Assembly (NCBI GenBank): GCA_034669965.1
Contig: JAXMOK010000004.1
Coordinates: 124,001 to 188,000, forward strand
Source of the DNA: HXMU1420-13 sp034669965
Lineage (GTDB): Bacteria > Bacteroidota > Rhodothermia > Balneolales > Balneolaceae
DNA: 64,000 nucleotides
Reading direction: 5' to 3'
Below are positions 63,648 to 64,000 of this stretch, in pieces (the stretch's first letter is position 1; every line of letters begins with the position of its first letter). The position numbers and the translations under genes were made by a program. Under the pieces are notes generated by a model. The model was not told the origin of the DNA. It worked only from the letters and a program-made list of their open reading frames with translations, and made no database searches.

Positions 63648-64000
63648 TTAATCGAATGGAAGATGTAAGATGGAATGGTAAATGGTTTGATCTAAAAGTG
63701 CCAGTTCAGATTGTAAAGAATTAGCATAGCTTTGGTAATGCTGTTGCAGCAATTGTTGATTATGCTTTTGCACACTTAGTTGCGCAGATTGGATATTGCC
63801 AGAGTAGTATCGGTAAAAAAGTAAAAAACCGATCAATCCCGCGTCAATTACTCGATCTTCAAGTACCGCTTTTCCGGTAAAATATATTCCAACACCAGAG
63901 AGTGTAATTGCGCCAATGCCACTTGCATAATTATTGGCATACATTTGACCTAAGCCCGGAAATATATACGACATGTTTCGAGCTATCTTCTCACTTTTTA
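63648..64000 (-). CDS. TM2-like small membrane protein, 5' end probably outside window
   Basis: A short protein with ATG at 63974 and 108 residues from there. MSYIFPGLGQMYANNYASGIGAI matches the start of a TM2/DUF5683-like domain, two helices with a PGLGQ-Y motif. The frame stays open to base 64000 (reading KSEKIARN before the Met), and TM2-like domains usually have a basic segment before the PGLGQ region, so the true start is probably beyond the window. The tail is glutamine-rich and helical. It lies 21 bp upstream of the S1/P1 nuclease. Confidence 0.6.
   Translation of the reverse strand, partial: KSEKIARNMSYIFPGLGQMYANNYASGIGAITLSGVGIYFTGKAVLEDRVIDAGLIGFLLFYRYYSGNIQSAQLSVQKHNQQLLQQHYQSYANSLQSELALLDQTIYHSILHLPFD

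Noticed and set aside
1..64000. Defence system, prophage, tRNA or rRNA genes
   Set aside because: I found no recognisable hallmark proteins or clover-leaf/rRNA sequences; a covariance-model scan would be decisive but could not be run.

Overview
The window looks like the chromosome of an aerobic, heterotrophic member of the Bacteroidota/Rhodothermota/Balneolota group, most likely Balneolota or a close relative. The grounds are an AT-leaning composition, a complete alternative complex III (ActABCDEF) fused by operon to a caa3 oxidase, a secreted protein with a type IX secretion (T9SS) C-terminal sorting domain, an exosortase, Tat-exported and lipobox-bearing proteins, and hybrid 7TM-type sensor kinases. 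The phylum call is an inference from gene content. No rRNA, tRNA, CRISPR array, prophage or intact insertion sequence was recognised. About 61 protein genes are supported; the first and probably the last run off the window ends. || Layout. 1-3263 is the tail of a surface-polysaccharide locus: WecA/MraY-type sugar-1-phosphate transferase (5' end missing), UDP-glucose dehydrogenase, an exosortase and an overlapping membrane partner. 3247-10149 holds glycerate 2-kinase, a four-helix-bundle protein behind a seven-copy heptamer repeat, a BatB-like von Willebrand protein, a HAD phosphatase and a giant DUF4175-type membrane coiled-coil protein. 10207-11082 is a metallo-beta-lactamase-fold hydrolase. 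|| 11212-24286 is the core of the window: one tightly packed minus-strand operon actA-B-C-D-E-F, then a transmembrane protein with a transposase-like helix-turn-helix N-terminus, sco, coxB (with fused cytochrome c), coxA, coxC and coxD, closed by a strong terminator. ActA-F would oxidise menaquinol and pass electrons to the caa3 oxidase. The second haem domain on ActE closely resembles the haem domain on CoxB, which suggests a direct electron relay. || 24589-36869 is mixed: DUF420 protein, M1 peptidase, small outer-membrane-like protein, Tat-exported intradiol dioxygenase, YebC, a cysE-cysM cysteine synthesis pair, YbhE-type lactonase lipoprotein, dihaem cytochrome c, an unknown membrane protein and a hybrid histidine kinase. 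37043-42832 contains a FAD oxidoreductase, GNAT acetyltransferase, a T9SS-exported protein made of three 161-residue repeats, a tRNA-queuosine mannosyltransferase-like enzyme and a DoxX-like protein. 42834-44091 has three small accessory proteins. 44199-47694 is a 5-oxoprolinase operon (Nramp-like transporter, pxpA, pxpB, pxpC). || 47696-53757 contains a TetR regulator with a palindromic candidate operator, a DinB-like protein, a sugar transporter, dienelactone hydrolase, metZ-like sulfhydrylase and M28 peptidase. The TetR site shares 13 identical bases with the hydrolase/metZ intergenic region. 53824-58974 carries two tandem paralogous hybrid kinases. 59068-64000 has a fatty acid desaturase, TerC, a Gfo/Idh/MocA oxidoreductase, an NHL/SMP-30-like secreted protein, S1/P1 nuclease and a partial TM2-like membrane protein. 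|| A repeated non-coding theme is short 7-8 bp tandem arrays between genes (4541, 31261, 36890, 36971, 38587) and one structured hairpin at 35024-35063 bracketed by a 10-bp direct repeat.
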